This document shows, one piece after another, positions 34,692-44,110 of a stretch of 64,000 nucleotides of DNA. The notes under the pieces were generated by a model that saw only the letters and a list, made by a program, of their open reading frames with translations, did no database searches and was not told the origin of the DNA. The stretch is from contig OZ240681.1 of NCBI GenBank assembly GCA_965199165.1, positions 1,302,001-1,366,000 on the forward strand. The letters run 5' to 3'. The stretch's first letter is position 1. Each line of letters starts with the position of its first letter. The DNA is from LMUY01 sp965199165. Lineage in GTDB: Bacteria; Pseudomonadota; Alphaproteobacteria; Acetobacterales; Acetobacteraceae. The position numbers were made by a program, and so were the translations under genes.

Positions 34692-37600
34692 ATGCCGCAC
34701 CGCCGACTGTCTCCGACCAAGTCGACCGCCACCAAAAACGGGCCAGAGCCTGCCCCCATGCCGCGTCCGACAGTGACGCAGGCCGCCCTCGCCGTCGTTG
34801 GGATCGGCGCTTCGGCGGGTGGCCTCGATGCCTGCAGCAAGCTGGTTGCCGCAATCCAACCTGGCAGTGGGATGGCGTTTGTGCTCGTGCAGCACCTTGA
34901 TCCCACGCATGCAAGCATGATGACGGAGCTGCTGACCGGGCGGACCGCACTGACCGTTCTGGAGGCGGAAGACGGGTTGTCGCTGGCAGCGGACCATTTG
35001 TATGTCATTCCGCCGGGAACCGACCTATCGGTGGTCGGCACTGCTTTGCGCCTCACGCCAAGGCGGCCCAAGCATGGTGCGCGGCTCCCGTTCGATTTCC
35101 TGCTGAACTCCCTGGCCGCGTCCTACGGCCCGGAGGCCGCGTGCGTCGTCCTGTCCGGCACGGGTGCAGACGGCAGCATCGGGTTGGTCGCCATCAAGGA
35201 TGCTGGTGGATTGGTCATCGTGCAGGAGCCCGCCGAGGCCGCCTATGACGGGATGCCGCAAAACGCGGTTGCCACGGGGCAGACGGACAGCGTGCTGCCA
35301 GTCGGCTCGATGCCCTCCGCATTGGCGGAATGGCGGGGCAGGGATCAACCGGAGCCGCCAAATCAGATGCTGTCCGACCAAGCGGAGACGCAGCGGCCCG
35401 AGTTGCCTGCCATCATCGACTTGCTGCGGTCCAGCACACGGCATGACTTCAGCCAGTACAAACACGGCACCCTACAGCGCCGGGCTGAGCGACGGATGGC
35501 AATGGCCGGCATGGCGCCCAACGAGATGGCCCGCTATGTCGGGCTGCTGAAGGAGAACGGTGGGGAGCTGGATCTGCTGGCGAAAGACCTGGTGATCCAT
35601 GTCACTGGTTTCTTCCGCGATCCAACCGTGTTCGCCTACCTCTCCGAGAGCATCATCCCCGACATGGTGCGGCAGCACTCGGCCGAAATCCCACTTCGGA
35701 TCTGGGTTCCTGGTTGTAGCACCGGAGAGGAAGTCTACTCCCTGGCTATGCTGGTCCAGGAGGAGATCGCCCGATCCGAGCGTCCGATCAGGCTGCAACT
35801 GTTCGCGTCGGACATCGATGCAGATGCGGTAGCGACCGCCCGTGAGGCCGCGTATTCCGCGGCGAGCGTGCAAAGCGTCACGCCCGACCGCCTCAGCCGG
35901 TTTTTCTTGCAAGAGGAGGATGTCTGGCGGGTATCGGCCGAGTTGCGCGCGCTCGTCGTCTTCACGGTGCAGGACGTGCTGTCCGATCCCCCGTTCTCCC
36001 GGCTCGACATGATCTCCTGCCGTAACTTGCTTATCTATTTCCAACCGGAGGCGCAGGAAAAAGCCATCTTGCTGTTTCACTTCGCGCTACGTGAGGGTGG
36101 GCTGCTGCTACTCGGCCCGGTTGAGACGCCTGGCACCGCCGTCGGCCGCTTCGAGGTGGTCGCCAAGGCGCCGCGCCTCTACCGCCGCGTGGGCCGGGGC
36201 CGGGCGGAGCGGCTCACCCTGGCCATACCGACCGGAGCGGGCTTGCGGCTGCGCCCGTCCTCAGGCGTGCGACCGCCCTCCCGCCAATTGGCGCTCGCCG
36301 ACCTCGGGCGCCGGCTCGTGCTGGCCGGCTACGCCCCGGCCGCCGTGCTGATCAACCAAGCCAATGAATGCGTGTTCTCCCTTGGTCCCACAGATCGCTA
36401 TCTCCGCCTGGCAACCGGCCACCCTACGCACGATCTGCTCGCGACCGTGCGGTCCGGCCTGCGTGCCAAGCTCCGCACGGCGATCGATCGCGCCCGGCGC
36501 GACATGACGCACACCGCCGTCGAATGCCGTGCCGAACAGATCACCATTGAGGCCCAGCCGGTACTGGACGAAGGCGAGGCGCTGCTGCTCGTCTGCTTCG
36601 TCCCGGCACCGCAGGCCAAGGCGGTGGCCGGCCGCACACCCCTCCGCAACGCGCCACAGCTCGCCGAACTCGAACGTGAACTCGAGACGACGCGGACGGA
36701 CCTGCAAGTTGCCCTTCGTGATCTGGAACTGTCAGCCGAGGAGCAGAAGGCGGTTAACGAGGAGGCGTTATCGGTCAACGAGGAGTTTCAGTCGACCAAC
36801 GAGGAACTGCTCGCGTCCAAGGAGGAATTGCAATCGCTGAACGAAGAGCTGACTGCGCTGAACAGTCAGCTACAGGAGACTCTGGAGCGGCAGCGCAGCA
36901 CGACGGACGACCTGCAAAACGTACTCTATAGCACGAACGTCGCCACCCTTTTCCTCGATCGCGATCTCCGCATTCGCTTCTTCACGCCGGCCACGCGGTC
37001 GCTTTTCGCCATTCTCCCGGGCGATGTCGGCCGTCCGCTCGCCGACCTCCACTCCTTGGCAGCCGATGGTGCGTTGGCGGCCGATGCCAGGGCCGTGTTG
37101 GCCAATCTGAAGCCTGCAGAGCGAGAGATCGAAGCCATCGGTGGTCAGTGGTTCCGTCGTCGCATCTCGCCGTACCTCGCCCATGGTGGCCGGGTCGAAG
37201 GCGTGGTCATCACCTTCAACGATATCACCAATCGGAAGCACGTCGCCGAGGCGCTGGAGGAGGCCAAATGCGAGGCGGACATCGCCAACAACGCCAAGTC
37301 GCGCTTCCTCGCTGCCGCGAGCCACGATCTGCGTCAGCCGTTACAGACATTGTCGCTGTTGCAGGGCCTGTTGGCGAAGACGGTGCGGGGAGAAAAGGCA
37401 CAGACCCTGGTCGCCCGGCAAGACGATACGCTCGGCTCCATGGCGGCCATGCTGGATGCACTGCTCGACATCAACCAGATCGAGTCTGGCGTCATCCAAG
37501 CGGATTTGCGGACATTCCCGATCAGCGAGATTCTCGTCCGCAAACGGGAGGAGTTCAGCTATGCGGCAACGGCGAAGGGCTTGCAGCTTCGCGTCGTCGA

Positions 37601-39101
37601 CTGCGCGCAAGAGGTGTACAGCGATCCGCGGCTGCTCAGGCAGATCGTTCGCAACCTGCTTTCCAATGCGCTGAAATACACTGAGACGGGAAAGGTTCTG
37701 CTCGGCTGCCGCTGGCGCGGCACCGTGCTCAGTTTGGAGGTTTGGGATACCGGGATAGGGATTCCCGCCAGCGAGTTGCAGGCGATCTTTGGGGAGTATC
37801 ACCAGATTGGCAACGATGCGCGGGAACGCAGCCGCGGCCTCGGCCTCGGCCTGTCCATCGTGCATCGGCTGAGTGCTCTTCTGGGTCACCGGGTCCGTGT
37901 CACGTCCCGGGAAGGAAGGGGGTCGATGTTCGCCATCGAGGTACCCATTGCAGCAAGGCTCGCCCCAACCCAAACGCGTGCACTAATATCAATAAGTAAA
38001 GCCGCGACGGTGGCAGAGCACCCTCAAAGCACGATCCTGATCATCGAGGACGATCCCGATCTGCGTGACCTACTCCGTCTGCTGCTGGAGAGCGAGGGCT
38101 ACCAAGTTCTGGCCGCGGGGGATGGGGCAGCCGCGCTCGAGATCGTGCAGCATGAGCCTGCGCCACCGCATCTTCTGCTGGCCGACTTTAACCTTCCGGA
38201 CGGCCTGAACGGCCTCCAGACGGTGAGACGCATCCGGCAGGATACCGCGCAGACTGTCCCGGCCATCATCCTCACGGGCGATATCTCGACTAAAACGATG
38301 CGCGAGGTCGTGGCTGAGGGCTGCACGCAACTCAACAAACCTGCAAATAATGAGGAACTATTACGGACTGTGGCCGCCATGCTATCTCACGACACGGAAC
38401 GAACTAAACCGGTTCCTGAGTCAAAGCATCCCATTGCTGGGTATGAACCAACTACAGTATTTGTCGTGGATGACGATCCCGGTATTCGGGCGGCACTCCG
38501 ATCAGTGCTGGAGGACGGTGGGCGGACCGTGGAGGATTTCGCCGATGGCGAGGCGTTCCTGGCGTCGTACCGCCAGGATGGGGTGGGATGCTTGCTGATC
38601 GATGCTTATCTCCCAGGAATGAAAGGGCTGGATCTGCTCCGTCATATGCAGAGCTCGGGTAGCCATTTGCCGGCCATCATGATCACAGGCCAGAGCGACG
38701 TCGCCATGGCGGTGCAGGCCATGCAGGCGGGCGCCTCCGACTTCATCGAAAAGCCGGTTGGTCGCGACGACCTGCTCGCCAGCATCGGCCGCGCCTTGGA
38801 TCAGGCGCGGGACAAGGGCAAGCAGGTCATCTGGCGAGAGGATGCCGCCCGTAACATCGCCGCCCTCACCCCGAGGCAGCGGCAGATCATGACACGGGTG
38901 GTTGCCGGAGAGCCGAGCAAGAACATAGCCGCCGACCTCGCCATCAGTCAGCGTACGGTTGAGAACCATAGAGCATCCATCATGCGCAAGACAGGCGCGG
39001 CCTCGCTCCCTGCGCTTGCGCGGCTGGCGCTTGCCGCGACATGGGATGCAAAGGCCGACATGCCTGAAAGGGAAGGTGCCTCTCGATGCGGAAATGAGTA
39101 G
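34692..39101 (+). CDS. Fused CheB-CheR-PAS-histidine kinase-REC-REC-LuxR sensor and regulator
   Basis: 1469 residues from ATG 34692, which has AGGAG eight bases before it. Order: CheB esterase (GIGASAGGLDA near 40, VQHLDP, SGTGADGS near 153); CheR methyltransferase (235-500, with VPGCSTGEEVYSLAML and MISCRNLLIYF); coiled coil rich in Glu/Asn (657-733); PAS (736-850); HisKA with SHDLRQPLQT (about 875) and HATPase with GLGLGLSIVHRL; receiver 1 (IIEDDPD, LLADFNLPDG); receiver 2 (FVVDDDPG, LLIDAYLPGMKG, EKP); and a LuxR/FixJ helix-turn-helix (LTPRQRQIM, ISQRTVENHRASIMRKTG). Sensing, phosphotransfer and DNA binding are thus in one soluble chain. Its stop codon lies inside box H. It is the best candidate regulator for the boxes in this window. 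Confidence 0.9.
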   Translation: MPHRRLSPTKSTATKNGPEPAPMPRPTVTQAALAVVGIGASAGGLDACSKLVAAIQPGSGMAFVLVQHLDPTHASMMTELLTGRTALTVLEAEDGLSLAADHLYVIPPGTDLSVVGTALRLTPRRPKHGARLPFDFLLNSLAASYGPEAACVVLSGTGADGSIGLVAIKDAGGLVIVQEPAEAAYDGMPQNAVATGQTDSVLPVGSMPSALAEWRGRDQPEPPNQMLSDQAETQRPELPAIIDLLRSSTRHDFSQYKHGTLQRRAERRMAMAGMAPNEMARYVGLLKENGGELDLLAKDLVIHVTGFFRDPTVFAYLSESIIPDMVRQHSAEIPLRIWVPGCSTGEEVYSLAMLVQEEIARSERPIRLQLFASDIDADAVATAREAAYSAASVQSVTPDRLSRFFLQEEDVWRVSAELRALVVFTVQDVLSDPPFSRLDMISCRNLLIYFQPEAQEKAILLFHFALREGGLLLLGPVETPGTAVGRFEVVAKAPRLYRRVGRGRAERLTLAIPTGAGLRLRPSSGVRPPSRQLALADLGRRLVLAGYAPAAVLINQANECVFSLGPTDRYLRLATGHPTHDLLATVRSGLRAKLRTAIDRARRDMTHTAVECRAEQITIEAQPVLDEGEALLLVCFVPAPQAKAVAGRTPLRNAPQLAELERELETTRTDLQVALRDLELSAEEQKAVNEEALSVNEEFQSTNEELLASKEELQSLNEELTALNSQLQETLERQRSTTDDLQNVLYSTNVATLFLDRDLRIRFFTPATRSLFAILPGDVGRPLADLHSLAADGALAADARAVLANLKPAEREIEAIGGQWFRRRISPYLAHGGRVEGVVITFNDITNRKHVAEALEEAKCEADIANNAKSRFLAAASHDLRQPLQTLSLLQGLLAKTVRGEKAQTLVARQDDTLGSMAAMLDALLDINQIESGVIQADLRTFPISEILVRKREEFSYAATAKGLQLRVVDCAQEVYSDPRLLRQIVRNLLSNALKYTETGKVLLGCRWRGTVLSLEVWDTGIGIPASELQAIFGEYHQIGNDARERSRGLGLGLSIVHRLSALLGHRVRVTSREGRGSMFAIEVPIAARLAPTQTRALISISKAATVAEHPQSTILIIEDDPDLRDLLRLLLESEGYQVLAAGDGAAALEIVQHEPAPPHLLLADFNLPDGLNGLQTVRRIRQDTAQTVPAIILTGDISTKTMREVVAEGCTQLNKPANNEELLRTVAAMLSHDTERTKPVPESKHPIAGYEPTTVFVVDDDPGIRAALRSVLEDGGRTVEDFADGEAFLASYRQDGVGCLLIDAYLPGMKGLDLLRHMQSSGSHLPAIMITGQSDVAMAVQAMQAGASDFIEKPVGRDDLLASIGRALDQARDKGKQVIWREDAARNIAALTPRQRQIMTRVVAGEPSKNIAADLAISQRTVENHRASIMRKTGAASLPALARLALAATWDAKADMPEREGASRCGNE

Positions 39102-39112
39102 TTTCCGATACT
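39095..39112 (+). promoter_or_regulatory. Box H: orphan copy overlapping the kinase stop codon
   Basis: TGAGTAGTTTCCGATACT is a perfect consensus copy whose TAG is the stop codon of the fused kinase. It points at a transposase fragment and no intact gene, so its original target was probably removed. Confidence 0.5.
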
Positions 39113-39303
39113 GCCAGCTTGAAGCCGAGGCAAGGGCTGCCGCCGCTGCGAGGGAAGCGGCCCGCCCCAAGCCGGTCGTCAAGGCGGACGGCACCCCGTC
39201 CAAGCGGCGAGGGCCCAAGCCCACACGCCCACCTGGCACGCCCGAGCCCACCGCGCAGCGCTGCAAAGCCAGCAAGCCGTTACCGGGACGCGCTGCTAGG
39301 TAA
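39113..39303 (+). pseudogene. Transposase fragment (IS1182/IS5-like DDE type)
   Basis: The frame gives LEAEARAAAAAREAARPKP, then KRRGPKPTRPPGTPEPTAQR. This is the basic Pro-rich linker that precedes the NFTDP(D/E)S block in IS1182-like transposases. Homology stops right there (CKASKP) and no catalytic residues are left. It begins immediately after box H. Confidence 0.5.
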
Positions 39304-39355
39304 TTATTTTGAAGCGCGCTAATCAGCGTCGCAGTTGCGACAACTGGTTCAAGGC

Positions 39356-40350
39356 TCAGGGTACGAGTACTGCTGCTCCTTCGAACCGGCCTGCGCGCAA
39401 ATCCGCAAGAGCCTGGTTGGCCTGCTCCAACTTGTAGCGATTTGTCCTGGTGACGATCCCCATCGTTGGCGCCAGACGCAGGAAATCGTTGCCATCCTTT
39501 CGGGTCAAGTTCGCGACCGAGACGATCTGTCGTTCTTCCCACAGCAGGTCATATGGAAAACTCGTGATGTCGCTCATGTGGATGCCCGCGCACACGACGC
39601 GGCCGCCTTTTCGAATTGCCTTCAATGCCTGCGGGACGAGGTCACCATCCGTCGCGAATATGATGGCTGCGTCGAGCAGCTCGGGCGGCGCTTGGTCGGA
39701 CCCTCCCGCCCATGCCGCTCCTAAGCTTCGTGCGAAGGCTTGCGTTACATCGTCGCCAGGTCGCGTGAACGCGAACACCTGACGTCCCTGCCACTTTGCA
39801 ACTTGAGCGAGGATGTGGGCCGCGGCGCCGAACCCGTAGAGCCCGATGGTCTGGCCCTCGCCGGCAATCACCAGGGAACGCCAGCCAATCAGCCCGGCGC
39901 ACAGCAGCGGGGCGAGTGCCACGTCCTCACCGCCCTCTCCTAGGGAAAAGGCAAACCGGGCGTCGACGATCGTGGATGTCGCAAAACCACCATCCCGAGT
40001 AAAGCCGGTGAACAGTGGGTGATCGCAGAGGTTCTCCCGTCCTTCCAGGCAAAAGCGGCATACGCCGCAGACGTGCCCCAACCATGGGATCCCGACGCGT
40101 CACCCAACGACAGCCCGCTGACGTCGGGACCCACACGGTCAATCCGCCCCACGACTTCGTGCCCCGGGATGATGGGGAGGCGGCGACCGGGAAGCTCGCC
40201 GTCAAAAACGTGCAAGTCGGTCCGGCACACGCCGCACGCACTGACTGCTACTCGGACCTGCCCCGGACCGGGCTGCCGGTCAGGCAGATCCGTCCATTCG
40301 AGCGGACCTCCAATTTGCGTGAGCACCATCGCTTTCAACCCGGTCTCCAC
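39356..40350 (-). pseudogene. adh: Zinc-dependent alcohol dehydrogenase, single frameshift
   Basis: The N-terminal part (40350 down to about 40100) carries CGVCRTDLHVFDGELP and GHEVVG, the catalytic-zinc ligands. The C-terminal part (from about 40081 to 39356) carries HVCGVCRFCLEGRENLC, the structural-zinc Cys cluster, and the NAD fold GLYGFGAAAHILAQVA. The halves are in different frames. Reading GGTGAC-GCGTCGGG with one extra C near 40096-40101 would restore GDRVGIPWLGHVC exactly. Either a recent one-base deletion or an assembly error; the rest is undamaged. Box I lies 87 bp upstream. Confidence 0.8.
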
Positions 40351-40436
40351 CCAAGCTGGGAACGCCCTCCCATGAGATCCAAGACGGCGTCGACAGCATC
40401 TAACGACGAGTTACCGTTCGATCCGGCCGTGGTGGT

Positions 40437-40454
40437 AGGGTCGGATTCTACTCA
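40437..40454 (-). promoter_or_regulatory. Box I: putative FixJ-type activator site upstream of adh
   Basis: On the minus strand TGAGTAGAATCCGACCCT differs from the consensus only at two T-to-A changes in the centre. It lies 87 bp before the adh ATG, the same spacing as in front of xfp and the BON gene. Confidence 0.55.
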
Positions 40455-40534
40455 AGCCGATTGGATTGGGCTGCAGCGGTCATTTGAAGCGACCGTCGCT
40501 GCGATTCCCGCCGACCCTCATGGTCGACGCCATC

Positions 40535-40552
40535 TAGGTGATTCCCGAGCCT
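40535..40552 (+). promoter_or_regulatory. Box J: variant FixJ-type activator site upstream of cydAB
   Basis: TAGGTGATTCCCGAGCCT keeps CCGA and the CT tail; five positions differ. It lies 80 bp before the first possible cydA ATG (40633) and 122 bp before the preferred one (40675). A CTACGG element is about 26 bp after the core. Boxes I and J, divergent, are all I see in the 325-bp adh-cydA interval. Confidence 0.42.
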
Positions 40553-40674
40553 GCACGCGACTAGGGGGCGAAGCTACGGTGCACAGACAAAGGCAAAGGC
40601 TCTGTTCGGCCACGACGACAGGGCTGGACCCGATGCACGCTGCTGACTGCACCGTCTTGATAGGCCCTCACGTA

Positions 40675-42072
40675 ATGCATCTCGATCCTTTGTTGCTTTC
40701 CCGCCTGCAGTTCGTATGGGTCGTCGCCCTTCACATCCTGCTCCCCGCCTTCACTGTCGGGCTCGCGTCATACATCGCCTTCGCAGAGGGCATGAGCTTC
40801 TTCACCGGTCGAGAGGTCTACGCGAACATCTCGAATTTCTGGATCCGGATTTTCTCGGTTGCCTTCGGGATGGGCGTCGTATCCGGCATTGTGATGCCGT
40901 TCCAGTTCGGCACGAACTGGAGCCGCTTTTCCGATGCGACTGCCAACGTCATCTCCCCGCTGCTTGCCTACGAAGGGCTGACGGCCTTCTTCCTGGAGGC
41001 CACGTTCCTCGGCGTCTTGCTGTTCGGCCGCAAGCTCGTTCCACGATGGGTGCACTTCGTGGCGGCATTGGCAGTGGCGCTGGGAACCCTGTCCTCCTCG
41101 TTCTGGATCCTGGCTGCGAATAGCTGGATGCAGACCCCAGCCGGCTACGAGATCGTGGATGGTCGGTTCTTCCCGACGGATTGGTGGCAGGTCATCTTCA
41201 ACCCATCTTTTCCCTATCGCCTCGCCCACACCGTCACGGCCTTCTACATCACGACGGGCTTCATCGTGCTCGGGATCGGCGCCTGGCTGGTGCGCAAGGG
41301 CCGCTTCGTGGCGGAAGGCCGCACCATCATGTCGGCCACGTTGTGGGTGCTACTGGTGCTGGTCCCCGTACAGATCGGCCTTGGCGACCTACACGGGCTG
41401 AACACGCTGAAGTATCAGCCAACCAAGCTTGCGGCCCTGGAAGGGCGCTACGACACCGCTTCGCCCGCCCCGCTGACGCTATTCGGCATACCGGATGACG
41501 CCGCGGCCACCATGCACGACGAGGTGGCCGTTCCGTGGCTGGGCAGTCTGCTACTGACGCATTCCTGGAGCGGCTCGATCAAGGGGCTCAAGGATTGGCC
41601 AGTCGATCAGCGGCCGCCCGTTGGGCCGCCCTTCTACGCGTTTCGGATCATGGTGGGCGCCGGGCTAGTGATGCTTGCGCTGGTCGTCACCGGCAACATC
41701 CTCCGCCGCCGGGACCAATTCGTTCGGTCGGCCGTCTTCCTGCGCGCGTGCCAATGGGCCGCCCCGCTCGGGTTCATCGCCGTGCTCGCCGGCTGGGTCA
41801 CGACCGAGGTAGGGCGGCAGCCCTGGACGGTGTTCGGCCTTATGCGGACGGCGCAGTCGGTCTCACCTTCGCTGACCGGCCGCGACGTGCTGCTGTCGCT
41901 GCTTGGCTATATCGCCGTCTACGCGATCGTCTTCCCGGGCGGGTTCCTCGTGATGCGCCGCATCGTCCGTCTCGGCCCCCAGGCGCAGGCGCCAGACGGC
42001 CCGGTCCAGAGTGGCCGGCCGACCTTACCGATCACGTCACTCCCCACTGCCGTTCTGGAGACAATGCCATGA
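40675..42072 (+). CDS. cydA: Cytochrome bd-type ubiquinol oxidase subunit I (CioA-like)
   Basis: A 465-residue membrane subunit binding hemes b558, b595 and d. It starts MHLDPLLLSRLQFVWVVALH with the heme-ligand His in the first helix, followed by GREVYANISNFWIRIF and NPSFPYRLAHTVTAFYI. The GWVTTEVGRQPW motif ends the Q-loop. The Q-loop is short and total length is well under that of long-loop CydA, so it belongs to the cyanide-insensitive (CIO) branch. ATG 40675 fits family starts; ATG 40633 is the alternative. Its stop overlaps the cydB ATG. Confidence 0.95.
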   Translation: MHLDPLLLSRLQFVWVVALHILLPAFTVGLASYIAFAEGMSFFTGREVYANISNFWIRIFSVAFGMGVVSGIVMPFQFGTNWSRFSDATANVISPLLAYEGLTAFFLEATFLGVLLFGRKLVPRWVHFVAALAVALGTLSSSFWILAANSWMQTPAGYEIVDGRFFPTDWWQVIFNPSFPYRLAHTVTAFYITTGFIVLGIGAWLVRKGRFVAEGRTIMSATLWVLLVLVPVQIGLGDLHGLNTLKYQPTKLAALEGRYDTASPAPLTLFGIPDDAAATMHDEVAVPWLGSLLLTHSWSGSIKGLKDWPVDQRPPVGPPFYAFRIMVGAGLVMLALVVTGNILRRRDQFVRSAVFLRACQWAAPLGFIAVLAGWVTTEVGRQPWTVFGLMRTAQSVSPSLTGRDVLLSLLGYIAVYAIVFPGGFLVMRRIVRLGPQAQAPDGPVQSGRPTLPITSLPTAVLETMP

Positions 42073-43085
42073 TGCCGGCCCTGGTGCTGGACTTCGTCCC
42101 GATCTGGACCGCGATCCTCGGGGTCGGCGTGCTCCTCTACGTGCTGCTAGACGGCTTTGATCTCGGCGTCGGCATCCTCTACCGCTTCGCGCCAGACACG
42201 GTATCCCGCAACCTGCTGATGAACAGCATTGCCCCAGTCTGGGACGGCAACGAGACGTGGCTGATCCTCGGCGCGGTCGGTTTGCTGGTGGCTTTCCCAT
42301 TGGCGTTTGCCATCATCATCCCGGCAGTTTACTTCCCCATACTCATCATGCTGCTGGCCCTGGTGTTCCGGGGAGTGGCATTCGAGTTCCGCTTCCGCGA
42401 CGCCGTCCATCGGACGTTCTGGGATTACGGCTTCTTTCTCGGCTCAGTGACCGCGACGTTCGCGCAGGGTGTCGTTCTCGGCGCCTTCATTCAGGGCTTC
42501 CAGGTTGAGGGACGGGCGTTCACCGGCAGCAGTTTCGATTGCTTCACGTGGTTTTCCCTACTGACCGGGATTGCCCTGGTGTTCGGGTATGGCTTGCTCG
42601 GCGCGGGTTGGCTCGTTTTGAAGACATCCGGCGCGCTGCAGCAGCAGGTTCGCCAGCAGGGTCTGTGGTGCCTGATCGGGGTTGCCATTTGTATCGTGGC
42701 GGTGAGCATCTGGACGCCGATCCTGAACGCCGACATCGCCCAGCGCTGGCTGTCCTGGCCCAACGTGATCTGGTTGACGCCCGTACCGCTGGTGACAGCG
42801 CTCGTCGTGATCGTCACGAGCCTTTCGTTTCATGGTAGTTCGGAAGGTGGACCGTTCCTGTGCGCGGTGGCCCTGTTCCTGATGTCCTATCTAGGCATCG
42901 CCATCAGCCTGTGGCCGATGATCGTGCCGCACCACTACACACTGGCCCAGGCAGCCTCGTCGCCGAAGACGCAGGCCTTCCTGCTGGTGGGCACGGCCTT
43001 CCTGCTGCCCACCGTCCTGCTCTACACGGCCTGGGCCTATTGGGTGTTCCGGGGCAAGGTCAGGGCGGACATTGGCTACCACTGA
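42069..43085 (+). CDS. cydB: Cytochrome bd-type ubiquinol oxidase subunit II (CioB-like)
   Basis: A 338-residue partner of CydA beginning at an ATG four bases inside the cydA stop. LLDGFDLGVGILYRF and NSIAPVWDGNETWLI are invariant CydB segments. A PHHYTLAQAASSPKTQ block near the C-terminus is typical for the CIO type. No small CydX/CydS gene was seen after it; the convergent malonate operon ends 96 bp further on. Confidence 0.95.
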   Translation: MMPALVLDFVPIWTAILGVGVLLYVLLDGFDLGVGILYRFAPDTVSRNLLMNSIAPVWDGNETWLILGAVGLLVAFPLAFAIIIPAVYFPILIMLLALVFRGVAFEFRFRDAVHRTFWDYGFFLGSVTATFAQGVVLGAFIQGFQVEGRAFTGSSFDCFTWFSLLTGIALVFGYGLLGAGWLVLKTSGALQQQVRQQGLWCLIGVAICIVAVSIWTPILNADIAQRWLSWPNVIWLTPVPLVTALVVIVTSLSFHGSSEGGPFLCAVALFLMSYLGIAISLWPMIVPHHYTLAQAASSPKTQAFLLVGTAFLLPTVLLYTAWAYWVFRGKVRADIGYH

Positions 43086-43180
43086 GAGTACCTGCACGAG
43101 ATGACCCTGATGCAGATGCGAGTAGCCTGCGCCGGGTGCCTGATTTCCAGTCAACCCGGATGGTTCGCAAATCCGTGGTA

Positions 43181-44110
43181 TTAGCCTGTCGCCCAGGTGA
43201 CGAAGCCCTCAAGGGAGTGAAATTCCGACAGGCTGTGGGCATCGGCGTCAGGCAGGACCTCCCTGATGAGGTGGACCAGCGCTGAGCCTGGCCCCAGCTC
43301 GATGACTTTCGTGACGTCGAGACCACGGCATGAATCCATGCAGGCGGCCCAATCCACCGTCTGCTGAATTTGCCGGGCCAGCTTATCCTCTCCGCCCGAT
43401 ACATCCAACACCGCCGCCCCGTCGATCCCGCTCAGCAACCGGATGCCGGATGGTAGGTTGGGGCGGATCGCCGCCGCCGCCAAGCAGGTGCGGAACGCGG
43501 CGCTGGCAGTCGCCAGGAGCGGCGTGTGGGACGCGACGGCAACCGGCAGCATGGTGACGTGTTCGGCCCCGGCGGCCATGGCGTCGTGGACCAACTCCGC
43601 CAGAGAGACCCGGGTCCCGCCGACCAGCATCTGGTCCGCGGCGTTGACGATCGCGATGAAACACCCGTGCGCCTGGCAGATCGGCTCCAACCCCGCGCGA
43701 GCCAGGCCGCGGACCGCCGCCAAGCCGGATGGCTGCTGCGTGGCTGCGTCCATGGCTGTGGCGCGCCGGGCGGCAAGCTCCATCACGCTATCCACCTCGA
43801 TCAGCCCGGCCACGCCCCAGGCCGCCAGCTCGCCGACACTGTAGCCCGCCACGAGAAGCGGCCGCGGGAGCCGGTCCTTGATCACCGCCCAAGCTGCCAT
43901 CGCTTGGGTGCAGCACAGGATCTGGCCGGCTTTATCGGCGTGGATGGCGTCGTCGCCGGCCTGGTGCACGAGATCGCGTGGGTCGGTGCCGCCGAGCACG
44001 CGTTTGGCGGCTGCAAACACCGGCGCCGCGGCCGGCGCGTCGACCAGCAGCGCGAACATGGCGGCGTTCTGTGCCCCTTGCCCGGAGCAGAGGATGGCGG
44101 TGCCGATCAT
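43181..44110 (-). CDS. mdcH: Malonate decarboxylase subunit epsilon (malonyl-CoA:ACP acyltransferase)
   Basis: A 309-residue acyltransferase of the FabD fold: active-site loop AGYSVGELAAW with the nucleophilic Ser, substrate-Arg region ARRATAMDAA, and His in VASHTPLLA. It loads malonyl groups onto the MdcC carrier protein. Its ATG overlaps the end of mdcB, and it is the last gene of the operon, convergent with cydB. Confidence 0.92.
   Translation of the reverse strand: MIGTAILCSGQGAQNAAMFALLVDAPAAAPVFAAAKRVLGGTDPRDLVHQAGDDAIHADKAGQILCCTQAMAAWAVIKDRLPRPLLVAGYSVGELAAWGVAGLIEVDSVMELAARRATAMDAATQQPSGLAAVRGLARAGLEPICQAHGCFIAIVNAADQMLVGGTRVSLAELVHDAMAAGAEHVTMLPVAVASHTPLLATASAAFRTCLAAAAIRPNLPSGIRLLSGIDGAAVLDVSGGEDKLARQIQQTVDWAACMDSCRGLDVTKVIELGPGSALVHLIREVLPDADAHSLSEFHSLEGFVTWATG

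Noticed and set aside
43086..43180. A rho-independent terminator between convergent cydB and mdcH
   Set aside because: I could not find a strong stem followed by a T run on either strand.
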